DNA of 64,000 nucleotides, taken from contig JAHBZH010000001.1 in assembly GCA_019635535.1 (NCBI GenBank), forward strand, positions 2,012,995-2,076,994, in the 5' to 3' direction. Within the stretch, counting starts at the first letter, position 1, and every line of letters begins with the position of its first letter. The DNA comes from Sphingomonas sp. GTDB lineage: Bacteria; Pseudomonadota; Alphaproteobacteria; Sphingomonadales; Sphingomonadaceae. Below, in pieces: positions 8,515-16,053 of this stretch. Below the pieces are notes generated by a model. It did no database searches. It worked only from the letters and a program-made list of their open reading frames with translations, and was not told the DNA's origin. The translations under genes and the position numbers were made by a program.

Positions 8515-9648
8515 ATGGACATGCCGGCCCGCCGCACACCCACCAACGGTCAGCTCGCCCTCGCCCGGGCGATCGCGGCGGGCGAGAATGCGCATGGCGA
8601 TGCGATCACCACGATTCCCGCCTCGGTCTATACCGATCCGGCGCGCTTCGCGGCGGAGAAGGCGCGGCTGTTCGACCGGTTGCCGCAGGTCATCGCGCCC
8701 TCCGCTTTGCTGGAGCCGGGCAGCGCGGTGCCGCATGACGGCTTCGGCATCCCGCTGCTGCTGACCCGCGACAAGGCCGGCCAGGCCCATGTCTTCTGGA
8801 ATGTCTGCCGGCATCGCGGCACGCGGCTGGTGGAGGGCCAGGAGGTACAGTGCGCGCCGATGCTGGTCTGCCCCTATCATGCGTGGAGCTACAAGCTGGA
8901 CGGGCGGCTGGCGGGCGTGCCGCGAGCCGAGACCTTTCCGGGGCTCGACAAGGCGGCGCACAATCTGGTCGAGCTGCCCTCCACCGAGGCGGGCGGGCTG
9001 ATCTGGTTCGCGCGCGCGCCGAGCAATTTCGAGGATGCGGCGATGCTCGCCCCGGAATTCGACGCCTTCGGGCTGGCCGGGCACCATCTCTACCGCCGCC
9101 GCGTCCATGACGTCGCCTCCAACTGGAAGCTGATCATGGACGCCTTCCTGGAAAGCTATCACGTCCAGCGACTGCACGCGCCGACGATCGGCAAGTTCTT
9201 CGCGGACGGGATCACCACAGCGGACAAGATCGGGGTCCACCAGCGCTCCGCCGTCGGCCGCGCCGATTATCTGGCCAATATCGACCCGCAGGACTGGCCG
9301 GCGTTGCGCGCGGCGATCACCTATGCCTATCAGCTCTTCCCGGCGACCGTGATCGTGGTCAGCCCCGATTATGTGAACGTGATGACCCTGATGCCGCAGG
9401 CCGAGGACCGCACGCTCGTCGAGAATTTCATGCTGATCCCGGAGCCGCCCGAAACGCCGGAGGCCGAAGCGCACTGGGCGAAGAGCTGGACGCTGCTCGA
9501 CGAAGGCACGTTCGGCGGCGAGGATTTCCGCGCCGCCGCGCTCGGGCAAAACGGCCTTTCCTCCGGATCGATCGCCGAAGTCACGCTCGGCACGCTGGAA
9601 ACCGGCGTCCGCGATTTCCACGACGAAGTGGAAAAGGCGCTGAGCTAA
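8515..9648 (+). CDS. Rieske non-heme iron oxygenase, alpha subunit
   Basis: Terminal oxygenase of the aromatic-ring-hydroxylating family (377 aa). The Rieske [2Fe-2S] site is C98-x-H100 and C119-x2-H122. The catalytic domain shows N-W-K at 203-205 and the mononuclear iron ligands E-S-Y-H-x4-H (H216, H221). Such enzymes hydroxylate or demethylate aromatic compounds or quaternary amines using electrons from a separate reductase. No reductase, ferredoxin or beta subunit gene is nearby, so substrate and partners are unknown. An in-frame ATG two codons later (8521) is an alternative start. The palindrome at 8482-8501 suggests dedicated control. Confidence 0.87.
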   Translation: MDMPARRTPTNGQLALARAIAAGENAHGDAITTIPASVYTDPARFAAEKARLFDRLPQVIAPSALLEPGSAVPHDGFGIPLLLTRDKAGQAHVFWNVCRHRGTRLVEGQEVQCAPMLVCPYHAWSYKLDGRLAGVPRAETFPGLDKAAHNLVELPSTEAGGLIWFARAPSNFEDAAMLAPEFDAFGLAGHHLYRRRVHDVASNWKLIMDAFLESYHVQRLHAPTIGKFFADGITTADKIGVHQRSAVGRADYLANIDPQDWPALRAAITYAYQLFPATVIVVSPDYVNVMTLMPQAEDRTLVENFMLIPEPPETPEAEAHWAKSWTLLDEGTFGGEDFRAAALGQNGLSSGSIAEVTLGTLETGVRDFHDEVEKALS

Positions 9649-9916
9649 ATGCGTCTCGGCGCCTGGTCCAAGAACCAGGTAGCAGCCAGCCAGGCAACGG
9701 GTGTCGCACCAGCGCGATTCGCGATGTGGAAGTTGACGAACCTGACGCCACGTGCGGGGGCAACGCCCCTTCCCGTAAGGTCCAGAGCGCTCCGCAGAGC
9801 CACTCCGGTTCGAAAGGAAAGCCGACTTGGGCATGCCGGCAGCGTGACAGAGCATTTCCTACATTGGAAGCGACGGATGGGAGGTCCGTAATCGACCCGT
9901 TGCTGTCCTTCCCAAT
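9649..9916 (+). other. Non-coding stretch with possible structured RNA
   Basis: No convincing gene. Complementary segments are dense. CCTGGT (9662-9667) pairs with ACCAGG (9674-9679). CGCG-ATT-CGCG forms a hairpin at 9713-9723. GGGGC-AAC-GCCCC forms one at 9757-9769. A nested long helix can form from ATG (9724), AAGT (9730) and CGAACC (9737-9742) with GGTTCG (9807-9812), ACTT (9825) and CAT (9832). The last set resembles an irregular rod with internal loops, as in 6S-type RNAs, but I could not assign a family. An 80-codon open frame here (9649-9891) shows no protein-like features. The strand of any RNA is uncertain. Confidence 0.25.
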
Positions 9917-10002
9917 CGTCACCCCGGACTTGATCCGGGGTCCAGCTTTTCTCTTCAGGCTATCGAAAAGAAGCTGGATGCCGGATCAAGTCCGGCATGA
10001 CG
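9917..10002. repeat. Palindromic intergenic repeat (REP-like pair)
   Basis: Two small hairpins in inverted orientation: CCCCGGA-CTTGA-TCCGGGG at about 9922-9940 and GCCGGA-TCAAG-TCCGGC at about 9980-9996. They are nested within a larger imperfect inverted repeat whose ends read CGTCA and TGACG and whose inner arms are CCAGCTTTTC and GAAAAGAAGCTGG. This CCGGA-core repeat is, from memory, frequent between sphingomonad genes. It lies 41 bp beyond the stop of the minus-strand response regulator and could act as a terminator or mRNA-stabilising structure. Confidence 0.8.
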
Positions 10003-10043
10003 GTAATGAGAAACCAATGACCGACTTCCACCCACAACAACCC

Positions 10044-10478
10044 TCACGCCTCCTCCGCCGGCGCATAGAGGGTGAGCTGGCGCGGCGCCCTGCGCGAGCG
10101 GCCCTGCAGGCGGGCGTCGATCGCTTCCAGCGCGTTCAGCAGCACCTTGCCCGCATAGGGCTTGGCGAGGCAGCCGATGGCGAGGCTTTGCGCTTCCGGG
10201 CTGCAATTGCCGGTGGCGAAGAGGACGGGGATGCCCTTCGCCCGCGCCGCGCGGGCGACGTCCACGCCGTCGCCCACGCCGTTGAGCGCGATGTCGCTCA
10301 GCACCAGATCGAGCGGCTCGGCCGCGATCACCGCGAGGGCGGCGGCATGATTGTCGACGGTGGCGACCACTTCGTAGCCCGCCTCGCCCAGCAGATGCTC
10401 GTTGTCGAACGCGACCAGGGGCTCGTCCTCGACGATCAGGATTCGGCGGATCAGCCTTTCGCGCTTGCCGAAGAGCAT
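10044..10478 (-). CDS. Single-domain response regulator
   Basis: Stand-alone receiver (REC) protein of 144 aa with no output domain, expected to relay phosphate from a histidine kinase to another protein. Acidic pocket residues E17/D18, phospho-acceptor D62 (in V-L-S-D-I), switch T89 and K106 (A-K-P) are all present. The start is set at ATG 10478 (M-L-F-G-K-R), a typical beginning for such sphingomonad proteins; the frame extends 32 codons further upstream into the gap toward the divergent pseudouridine synthase. No kinase gene is adjacent, so the partner is unknown. Confidence 0.82.
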   Translation of the reverse strand: MLFGKRERLIRRILIVEDEPLVAFDNEHLLGEAGYEVVATVDNHAAALAVIAAEPLDLVLSDIALNGVGDGVDVARAARAKGIPVLFATGNCSPEAQSLAIGCLAKPYAGKVLLNALEAIDARLQGRSRRAPRQLTLYAPAEEA

Positions 10479-10597
10479 GTAACGGAGCCCCCATTCACAG
10501 ACTGGCTTCAACGCGTAACGAGCGATGGCGGCGCTGGTGCCGCGTTCCCGGCTCGTTTCATCGCGAAAAGCCATCGGCCCCCGCCGGAGACCAATCC

Positions 10598-11458
10598 ATG
10601 CCCCCGTCCCGCGAAACCCATCGCATCGCCAAGCTGCTCGCCCGCGCCGGCATCGCCTCGCGCCGCGAGATCGAGCGGATGATCGCCGAGGGGCGGATCG
10701 CGATCGACGGGCAGGTGGTGGACACGCCCGCGACCCTGCTCACCTCGCTCCACGGCGTCACGGTGGACGGCAAGCCGGTCAAGGCCCCTGCCCCCGCCCG
10801 CCTGTTCCGCTTCCACAAGCCGGCGGGCCTGCTGACCACCGAGCGCGATCCCAAAGGACGCCCGACAATCTACGATCGGCTGCCCAAGGGATTGCCGCGC
10901 GTCATGCCGGTCGGGCGACTGGACATGAACACCGAAGGGCTGCTGCTGCTCACCACCGACGGCGAATTGAAGCGCCAGCTCGAGCTGCCCGCCACCGGCG
11001 TCGAGCGCAGCTATCGCGCGCGGGTATTCGGCGAGATCAGCCAGGCGCGGCTGGAGACGCTGATCGAGGGGGTCGAGATCGACGGCATCCGCTACGGCCC
11101 GATCGACGCCAATCTGGAGCGGCGGACCGGCCGCAACGGCTGGGTCGAAATGCGGCTGAAGGAAGGCAAGAATCGCGAGGTGCGCCGGGTGCTGGAGCAC
11201 TTGGGCCTCCAGGTCTCCCGCCTGATCCGTACCGCTTATGGCCCCTTCCCGCTGGCCGACCTGGCGGCGGGCATGGTGGACGAGGTGCGCCAACATGACC
11301 TGGTGGCGTTTCGGAAGGCGCTCAACAATCCTCCCCGGAACGGGGAAGGGGACCGCGGCGCGAAGCGTCGTGGTGGAGGGGCCGGCGCCGGTTCCCCGAC
11401 CCCTCCACCGCGCTCCGCGCGGTCCCCCTCCCCGTTCCGGGGAGGATTTAGGAAGTGA
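10598..11458 (+). CDS. Pseudouridine synthase, RsuA/RluB family
   Basis: rRNA pseudouridine synthase with an N-terminal S4 RNA-binding domain (about residues 9-55) and the family II catalytic core with G-R-L-D-M-N-T-E-G (Asp109). It resembles RluB (23S U2605), although RsuA and RluE specificities are not excluded. The conserved protein ends near residue 243. The last 43 residues, rich in Pro, Arg and Gly, are encoded entirely by a palindromic repeat (11327-11450) and are unlike anything in the family. The stop overlaps the rsmD GTG start, so the repeat-derived tail keeps the two genes coupled. Confidence 0.9.
   Translation: MPPSRETHRIAKLLARAGIASRREIERMIAEGRIAIDGQVVDTPATLLTSLHGVTVDGKPVKAPAPARLFRFHKPAGLLTTERDPKGRPTIYDRLPKGLPRVMPVGRLDMNTEGLLLLTTDGELKRQLELPATGVERSYRARVFGEISQARLETLIEGVEIDGIRYGPIDANLERRTGRNGWVEMRLKEGKNREVRRVLEHLGLQVSRLIRTAYGPFPLADLAAGMVDEVRQHDLVAFRKALNNPPRNGEGDRGAKRRGGGAGAGSPTPPPRSARSPSPFRGGFRK
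11327..11450. repeat. Palindromic repeat inside a coding 3' end
   Basis: Long inverted repeat. The left end AATCCTCCCCGGAACGGGG and right end CCCCGTTCCGGGGAGGATT are exact complements, with further pairing through GGGGACCGCG / CGCGGTCCCC and GGTGGAGGGG / CCCCTCCACC. The centre is G/C-rich. It is an intergenic-type element of sphingomonads (recalled, not searched) that here stays open in the reading frame of the upstream pseudouridine synthase and ends 5 bp before the rsmD start. Confidence 0.85.
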
Positions 11459-11997
11459 GGATCATCGCCGGCCAATGGCGGGGGCGCCCTCTGCTCGCGC
11501 CCGCCGGTCAGGCCACACGGCCGACCAGCGACCGGGCGCGCGAAGGGCTGTTCTCGATGCTGGCGAGCCGGATCGGCAGTTTCGAGGGGCTGGTCGTGGC
11601 GGACCTGTTCGCCGGGACCGGGGCGCTCGGCATCGAGGCGCTGTCGCGCGGCGCGGCGCATTGCAGCTTCTATGAGAAGGACCGGGAGGCACTCGACGCG
11701 CTGAAGCGCAATCTGGACAAGGTCGGCGCGACGGACCGGGCGGAGATCCGCGCCCAGCCGGTCGAACATGCGCTGCCGCCGCGCGCACCCTGCGACCTGA
11801 TCCTGATGGACCCGCCTTATGCCACCGGGCTCGCCCAGGCGGCGCTCGACAGGATCGGCGCGGACGGATGGCTGGCGCCGGGCGGGTGGCTCGGCATCGA
11901 GACGGCCGGCGAAAGCCTCGCCTTCCCGCCCGCGCTGAAACCCGAGGCCGACCGCCGCTTCGGCAAGGCCCGCATCCTGCTGCTCAGCGCCGCCTGA
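11455..11997 (+). CDS. rsmD: 16S rRNA (guanine(966)-N2)-methyltransferase
   Basis: SAM-dependent methyltransferase that modifies G966 of 16S rRNA during 30S assembly. The 180-aa protein has R-I-I-A-G at the start, SAM-binding motif I D-L-F-A-G-T-G-A-L-G at residues 50-59 and catalytic motif IV D-P-P-Y at 119-122. It starts at GTG 11455, overlapping the stop of the upstream pseudouridine synthase by 4 nt; both products act on rRNA. Confidence 0.93.
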   Translation: MRIIAGQWRGRPLLAPAGQATRPTSDRAREGLFSMLASRIGSFEGLVVADLFAGTGALGIEALSRGAAHCSFYEKDREALDALKRNLDKVGATDRAEIRAQPVEHALPPRAPCDLILMDPPYATGLAQAALDRIGADGWLAPGGWLGIETAGESLAFPPALKPEADRRFGKARILLLSAA

Positions 11998-12065
11998 CCC
12001 CGCTTTTCCCACGCGCGCGCATCCGCTATCGTTTCGCCTCCAACCTGTTGGGAGGGAGTAAAAAG

Positions 12066-12239
12066 ATGGCGCACAAGTTCACGATCAAGAAGGACGCGAA
12101 AGGCGAGTATCGCGCCTATTTCAAATATAACAGCGAGACGATCTTCTGGACGGAAGGATACAGCTCGCGCGCCAATGCGGTGAACGCCATCGAATCGGTC
12201 AAGAAGAACGGACCGGGCGCCCCGACCGAAGACGAATAA
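12066..12239 (+). CDS. DUF1508 (YegP-like) small protein
   Basis: 57-residue protein consisting of one DUF1508 unit: K-F-x-I near the start, the Y-R-A-Y-F-K-Y-N-S-E core, then a S-S-R-A-N-A-x-N-A-I-E-S-V-K helix. Family members such as YegP are small alpha/beta proteins of unknown function, often with one or two copies of this unit. A strong GGGAGGGAG ribosome site (12050-12058) sits 7 nt before the ATG. The codon use matches the neighbours. Confidence 0.85.
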   Translation: MAHKFTIKKDAKGEYRAYFKYNSETIFWTEGYSSRANAVNAIESVKKNGPGAPTEDE

Positions 12240-12325
12240 ACGGCGCGGTTGCCCGCGGACAGCTGCCGGAAAAACGGCGCGCGAGCGGCTTGCCCGCGCG
12301 CGCGCCGTTCCCTACCTGTTCGCGG

Positions 12326-14611
12326 GTGACTCGCGCGCCCGCCCCCGAACCGCCTTATCTGGCCGGCCTCAACGCGCCGCAGCGCGAGGCGGTGCTGACC
12401 ACCGAGGGGCCGGTGCTGGTGCTGGCCGGGGCGGGCACGGGCAAGACGGCGGCGCTGACCGCGCGGCTGGCGCATCTCGTCGCCACCCGCCGCGCCTGGC
12501 CGAGCGAGATCCTCGCCGTCACCTTCACCAACAAGGCCGCCCGGGAAATGCGGGAACGCGTCGGCCGGCAGATCGGCGAGGCCGTGGAGGGCATGCCCTG
12601 GCTCGGCACCTTCCACTCGATCGGCGCGAAGATGCTGCGCCGTCATGCCGAGCTGGTCGGGCTCAAGAGCAATTTCACCATCCTCGACACGGACGACCAG
12701 CTCCGCCTGCTCAAGCAGATCATCCTCGCCGCCGACATCGACGAGAAACGCTGGCCCGCCCGCCTGCTCGCCGGGATGATCGACAAATGGAAGAACAAGG
12801 GCTGGACGCCCGACCAGGTCGATGCCGGCGAGGCGGAGGGCTATGCGAACGGCAAGGGCGCCCAACTCTACAAGCTCTATCAGGCCCGCCTGCGCGATCT
12901 CAACGCCTGCGATTTCGGCGATCTGCTGCTGCACATGCTGGTGATCCTGCGCACGCACCGCGACGTGCTGGAGCTCTACCAGCAGCGCTTCCGCTACATC
13001 CTCGTCGACGAATATCAGGACACCAACCAGAGCCAGTATCTCTGGCTCCGCCTGCTCGCGCAGGAACGCCGGAACATCTGCTGCGTCGGCGACGACGATC
13101 AGAGCATCTATTCCTGGCGCGGCGCGGAGGTCTCGAATATCCTTAGGTTCGAGAAGGACTTTCCGAACGCTGTTATCATCCGGCTTGAACAGAATTACCG
13201 CTCCACCCCGCACATTCTCGGCGCCGCCTCCGGCCTGATCGCGCAGAATGCGGCGCGGCTGGGCAAGACGCTCTGGACCGAGGCGGACGCGGGCGAGAAG
13301 GTCCAGGTGGTCGGCGTGTGGGACGGGCCGGAGGAGGCGCGCCGGGTCGGCGAAGAGCTGGAAACTCTCCAAAGGCGCGGCGGACGGCTCAGTCAGGCCG
13401 CCATCCTGGTCCGCGCCCAGTTCCAGACCCGCGAGTTCGAGGACCGCTTCATCGCGATCGGCCTCAATTACCGCATCGTCGGCGGCTTTCGCTTCTACGA
13501 GCGCGCCGAAATCCGCGACGCGCTCGCCTATCTGCGCGTCATCGCCCAGCCGGCCGACGATCTCGCCTTCGAGCGGATCGTCAACACGCCCAAGCGCGGG
13601 CTCGGCGACAAGGCGGTGGCGAAGCTGCACGCCCTGGCGCGGGCCGAGGGCATCCCACTCAGTCTCGCCGCCGCGCAGATCCTCGACACGGACGAGTTGA
13701 CCCCCGCCGCGCGTCGCAGCCTCGGCAACCTGGTCGGCGATTTCGCCCGCTGGCGGGGCAAGCTGGAGGAATTGCCGCATCCGGAGCTGGCCCGGCTCGT
13801 GCTCGACGAGAGCGGCTATACCGCGATGCTGCAGGCCGATCGTTCGACGGAAAGCGCCGGCCGCCTCGAAAATCTCGCCGAACTGACCCGGGCGATGGAG
13901 GATTACGAGACGCTCGGCGCCTTCCTGGAGCATGTCGCGCTCGTCATGGACAATGACGCGGCCGAGGACGCCGACAAGGTCACGATCATGACCATCCATG
14001 CCGCCAAGGGGCTGGAATTCGACACCGTCTTCCTCGCCGGGTGGGAGGAAGGGGTCTTCCCCTCGCAGCGCGCGCTGGACGAGGGCGGCAACGCCTCGCT
14101 GGAGGAGGAACGCCGCCTCGCTTATGTCGCGATCACAAGAGCGCGGCGCAAGTGCTTCATTTTCCATGCCGCGAACCGCCGCATCTACGGCCAGTGGACC
14201 AGCAGTATCCCGAGCCGCTTCGTCGCCGAACTGCCCGAGGACCACCTCGAACAGGAAACCACGATGAGCGGCGGCGAGTCGCTCTGGCGCGCCAACTGGT
14301 CGGAACGGGCCGATCCTTTCGCCCATCTCGCCGCCGCCCAATCCACCCGCGCCAGCACGCGCGGCCCTGGCTGGCAGCGCGCCGCCGCCTCGGGACAATT
14401 CGACCGCACCCCCGCCCGCGTCGTCGAAGCCCGCGCCAGCGCCGTCAGCTTCGGCAATCCGGGCCGCAGCGACATCGCGGTCGGCATGCGCGTCTTCCAC
14501 TCCAAATTCGGCTATGGCGAGGTCGCCGAGATCGAGGGCAACAAGCTGGAGATCGACTTCGAACATTCGGGGCGCAAGCGCGTGCTGGATAGTTTTGTGA
14601 GTGCGGCCTGA
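12326..14611 (+). CDS. ATP-dependent DNA helicase, UvrD/PcrA type
   Basis: Superfamily 1A 3'-5' helicase, probably the housekeeping UvrD of nucleotide-excision and mismatch repair. Motifs in order: Q-motif L-N-A-P-Q-R-E-A-V, Walker A G-A-G-T-G-K-T, F-T-N-K-A-A motif Ia, motif II L-V-D-E-Y-Q-D-T-N, motif III G-D-D-D-Q-S-I-Y-S-W-R-G-A, Q-N-Y-R-S motif IV, motif V T-I-H-A-A-K-G-L-E-F and motif VI V-A-I-T-R-A-R. The C-terminus carries the PcrA-like basic SH3-type fold (about the last 55 residues). Start is uncertain: GTG 12326 (761 aa) is given, TTG 12290 is in frame. The stop overlaps the ATG of the AT-rich gene that follows. Confidence 0.92.
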   Translation: MTRAPAPEPPYLAGLNAPQREAVLTTEGPVLVLAGAGTGKTAALTARLAHLVATRRAWPSEILAVTFTNKAAREMRERVGRQIGEAVEGMPWLGTFHSIGAKMLRRHAELVGLKSNFTILDTDDQLRLLKQIILAADIDEKRWPARLLAGMIDKWKNKGWTPDQVDAGEAEGYANGKGAQLYKLYQARLRDLNACDFGDLLLHMLVILRTHRDVLELYQQRFRYILVDEYQDTNQSQYLWLRLLAQERRNICCVGDDDQSIYSWRGAEVSNILRFEKDFPNAVIIRLEQNYRSTPHILGAASGLIAQNAARLGKTLWTEADAGEKVQVVGVWDGPEEARRVGEELETLQRRGGRLSQAAILVRAQFQTREFEDRFIAIGLNYRIVGGFRFYERAEIRDALAYLRVIAQPADDLAFERIVNTPKRGLGDKAVAKLHALARAEGIPLSLAAAQILDTDELTPAARRSLGNLVGDFARWRGKLEELPHPELARLVLDESGYTAMLQADRSTESAGRLENLAELTRAMEDYETLGAFLEHVALVMDNDAAEDADKVTIMTIHAAKGLEFDTVFLAGWEEGVFPSQRALDEGGNASLEEERRLAYVAITRARRKCFIFHAANRRIYGQWTSSIPSRFVAELPEDHLEQETTMSGGESLWRANWSERADPFAHLAAAQSTRASTRGPGWQRAAASGQFDRTPARVVEARASAVSFGNPGRSDIAVGMRVFHSKFGYGEVAEIEGNKLEIDFEHSGRKRVLDSFVSAA

Positions 14612-15723
14612 TGGTCACGCAAAAACGAGTGCCTGGCAGCAACCTCTACGAACAGACGCGCGAACGATACTTGGAGACCCTGTCCCCTCTTTTCTTTCCA
14701 AGAAACCCGTTTGCGCACGACATAGTTAGATACTTCTCGTCTCTGCTAAGGGTGGTTGGCTTAGAGGATCATGGGTGGGACCCGTATGCTGAGTCTAGGG
14801 CCTTATTGGAGGACCTTAACTCACTTATGCAGATGCCCCTGCCCAAGGAGGATTTTCCGGATAACTTTACGGTCTTCCGCCTTGGCCTGATACTTTACAA
14901 TCACATCATCGAGATGAACGCCCCTTATGAGGTAATAGCCAATTTACTCCGATTTCATTTAAACGAGGGGTATTACCCGAATCCATTCTATAAATATCTG
15001 AGCTCTGATCAGAAGAAACGTGCATCTAGATTTGGCGTAAGCCCACGCCAAAAAGTCTCAGTGATAACACATTTATCAAAACGTTCCGGAATAGATGTTG
15101 GCTGCATTTTGAATGAATTTATTAATTGGGACCTTCGGAACGCGATAGCGCATTCCGATTATATATTGACGGAGGATAGTTTTCGCTCGCGAGGTGAGAA
15201 GCTCTCCTCCTCATTCAAAATCTCTCTGGATGAGATCGACAAGCTCATCACCTCGGCAAAGGCCTTCATCTCAGCCTTCTTTGTCCTTGAGCGAGAGGCG
15301 CGTCTCTCATGGGGAGGGTTTGCAGAACGAGCCGTACCGTATGATCCGATTTACAAAGGCCTGATGGAAGTCCTTGCCGATGGAGATGGCCTGATGACAG
15401 GCTATAAAGTGCACTGGCCCAACGGAGAGGAATCTTATTACAGACGGACCCCCGATGGGGTCGATATGGTAAACTGCTTCTTGAGCTCGAAAAACGAAAC
15501 TGTTGAACTTTTTGTCGGAATGTATGCGCAGCAGAGAAGTGAATTTAGCCCTTTGGTCGAGAACGGGCGTGAGCCCGTATATTCACCCATTGCCAATGGA
15601 GAGGTTCCATATTGGAACCTAGAAGCAGCCGTAGCAAAGCAAGAACCGTTTCCTGCGGTTAAAGTCAGCATTAAGGATAATCAGATTGTTCAGCGAGCCG
15701 TAGATAGCGACACGATTAAATAG
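14611..15723 (+). CDS. Unrecognised protein with HEPN-like R-x4-H motif
   Basis: I do not recognise the full-length family. The 370-aa product is predicted mostly helical in its first 250 residues and contains W-D-L-R-N-A-I-A-H-S-D-Y. R176-N-A-I-A-H181 fits the R-x4-6-H signature of HEPN-superfamily ribonucleases and their relatives, found in toxins and phage-defence proteins. The last 120 residues look beta-rich. Composition is strikingly unlike the neighbours (20 of the 60 bases at 14941-15000 are G/C), with many ATA, AGA and TTA codons, indicating recent transfer. It starts inside the helicase stop codon (TGATG), so translation is probably coupled, and has no ribosome site of its own. Alternative: a plasmid or phage hypothetical with a fortuitous motif. 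Confidence 0.7.
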   Translation: MVTQKRVPGSNLYEQTRERYLETLSPLFFPRNPFAHDIVRYFSSLLRVVGLEDHGWDPYAESRALLEDLNSLMQMPLPKEDFPDNFTVFRLGLILYNHIIEMNAPYEVIANLLRFHLNEGYYPNPFYKYLSSDQKKRASRFGVSPRQKVSVITHLSKRSGIDVGCILNEFINWDLRNAIAHSDYILTEDSFRSRGEKLSSSFKISLDEIDKLITSAKAFISAFFVLEREARLSWGGFAERAVPYDPIYKGLMEVLADGDGLMTGYKVHWPNGEESYYRRTPDGVDMVNCFLSSKNETVELFVGMYAQQRSEFSPLVENGREPVYSPIANGEVPYWNLEAAVAKQEPFPAVKVSIKDNQIVQRAVDSDTIK

Positions 15724-15765
15724 AGAACTTTCCTACAGCCCCCGCTGTCCATCATAAGCTGGCGG

Positions 15766-15993
15766 ATGACCGACTCGTTCCCCCACGACCTCGCCTTCGA
15801 TCCCGTCCCCTCGGCCACCGGGCGCCGCGACGGGTGGACGCCCGAGCGGCAGCGCGCCTTCATCCGCGCGCGCTCCCGGATTGGCCTCGTCACCGCCGCC
15901 GCGGCGCGGGAGGTGGCACCTTCGTCACTTTTCTCGCTTGAACATCGTCCCGCCGGACAGGAATTTCCCCCATCGCCCGCTCCTCCGCGATAA
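15766..15993 (+). pseudogene. Remnant of a sphingomonad-type hypothetical gene
   Basis: 75-codon frame beginning M-T-D-S-F-P and containing G-W-T-P-E-R-Q-R-A-F-I, then G-L-V-T-A-A-A. From memory this resembles the N-terminus of a helix-turn-helix-like protein family common in sphingomonads, where it continues through another 100-200 residues. Here the similarity fades after about residue 60 and the frame ends in a Pro-rich run and a stop, so a truncated copy is likely. GC content returns to the high background here, marking the right side of the AT-rich island. No ribosome site is evident. Confidence 0.45.
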
Positions 15994-16053
15994 TCCTCCA
16001 ATCGCCCACGGCTTTGTTGCCGCCCGCCGCGCTCCGGCCTAAGTCCGCTCCCG

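Noticed and set aside
9775..9830. tRNA, because of a GGTTCGAA T-loop-like string
   Set aside because: No acceptor stem, anticodon arm or CCA-adjacent pairing can be built around it.
9649..9891. 80-codon plus-strand frame after the Rieske gene
   Set aside because: No ribosome site or domain; it lies within dense complementary segments better explained as structure or nothing.
12116..14566. 816-codon minus-strand frame opposite the helicase
   Set aside because: Antisense to a fully motif-supported UvrD gene; no recognisable protein features.
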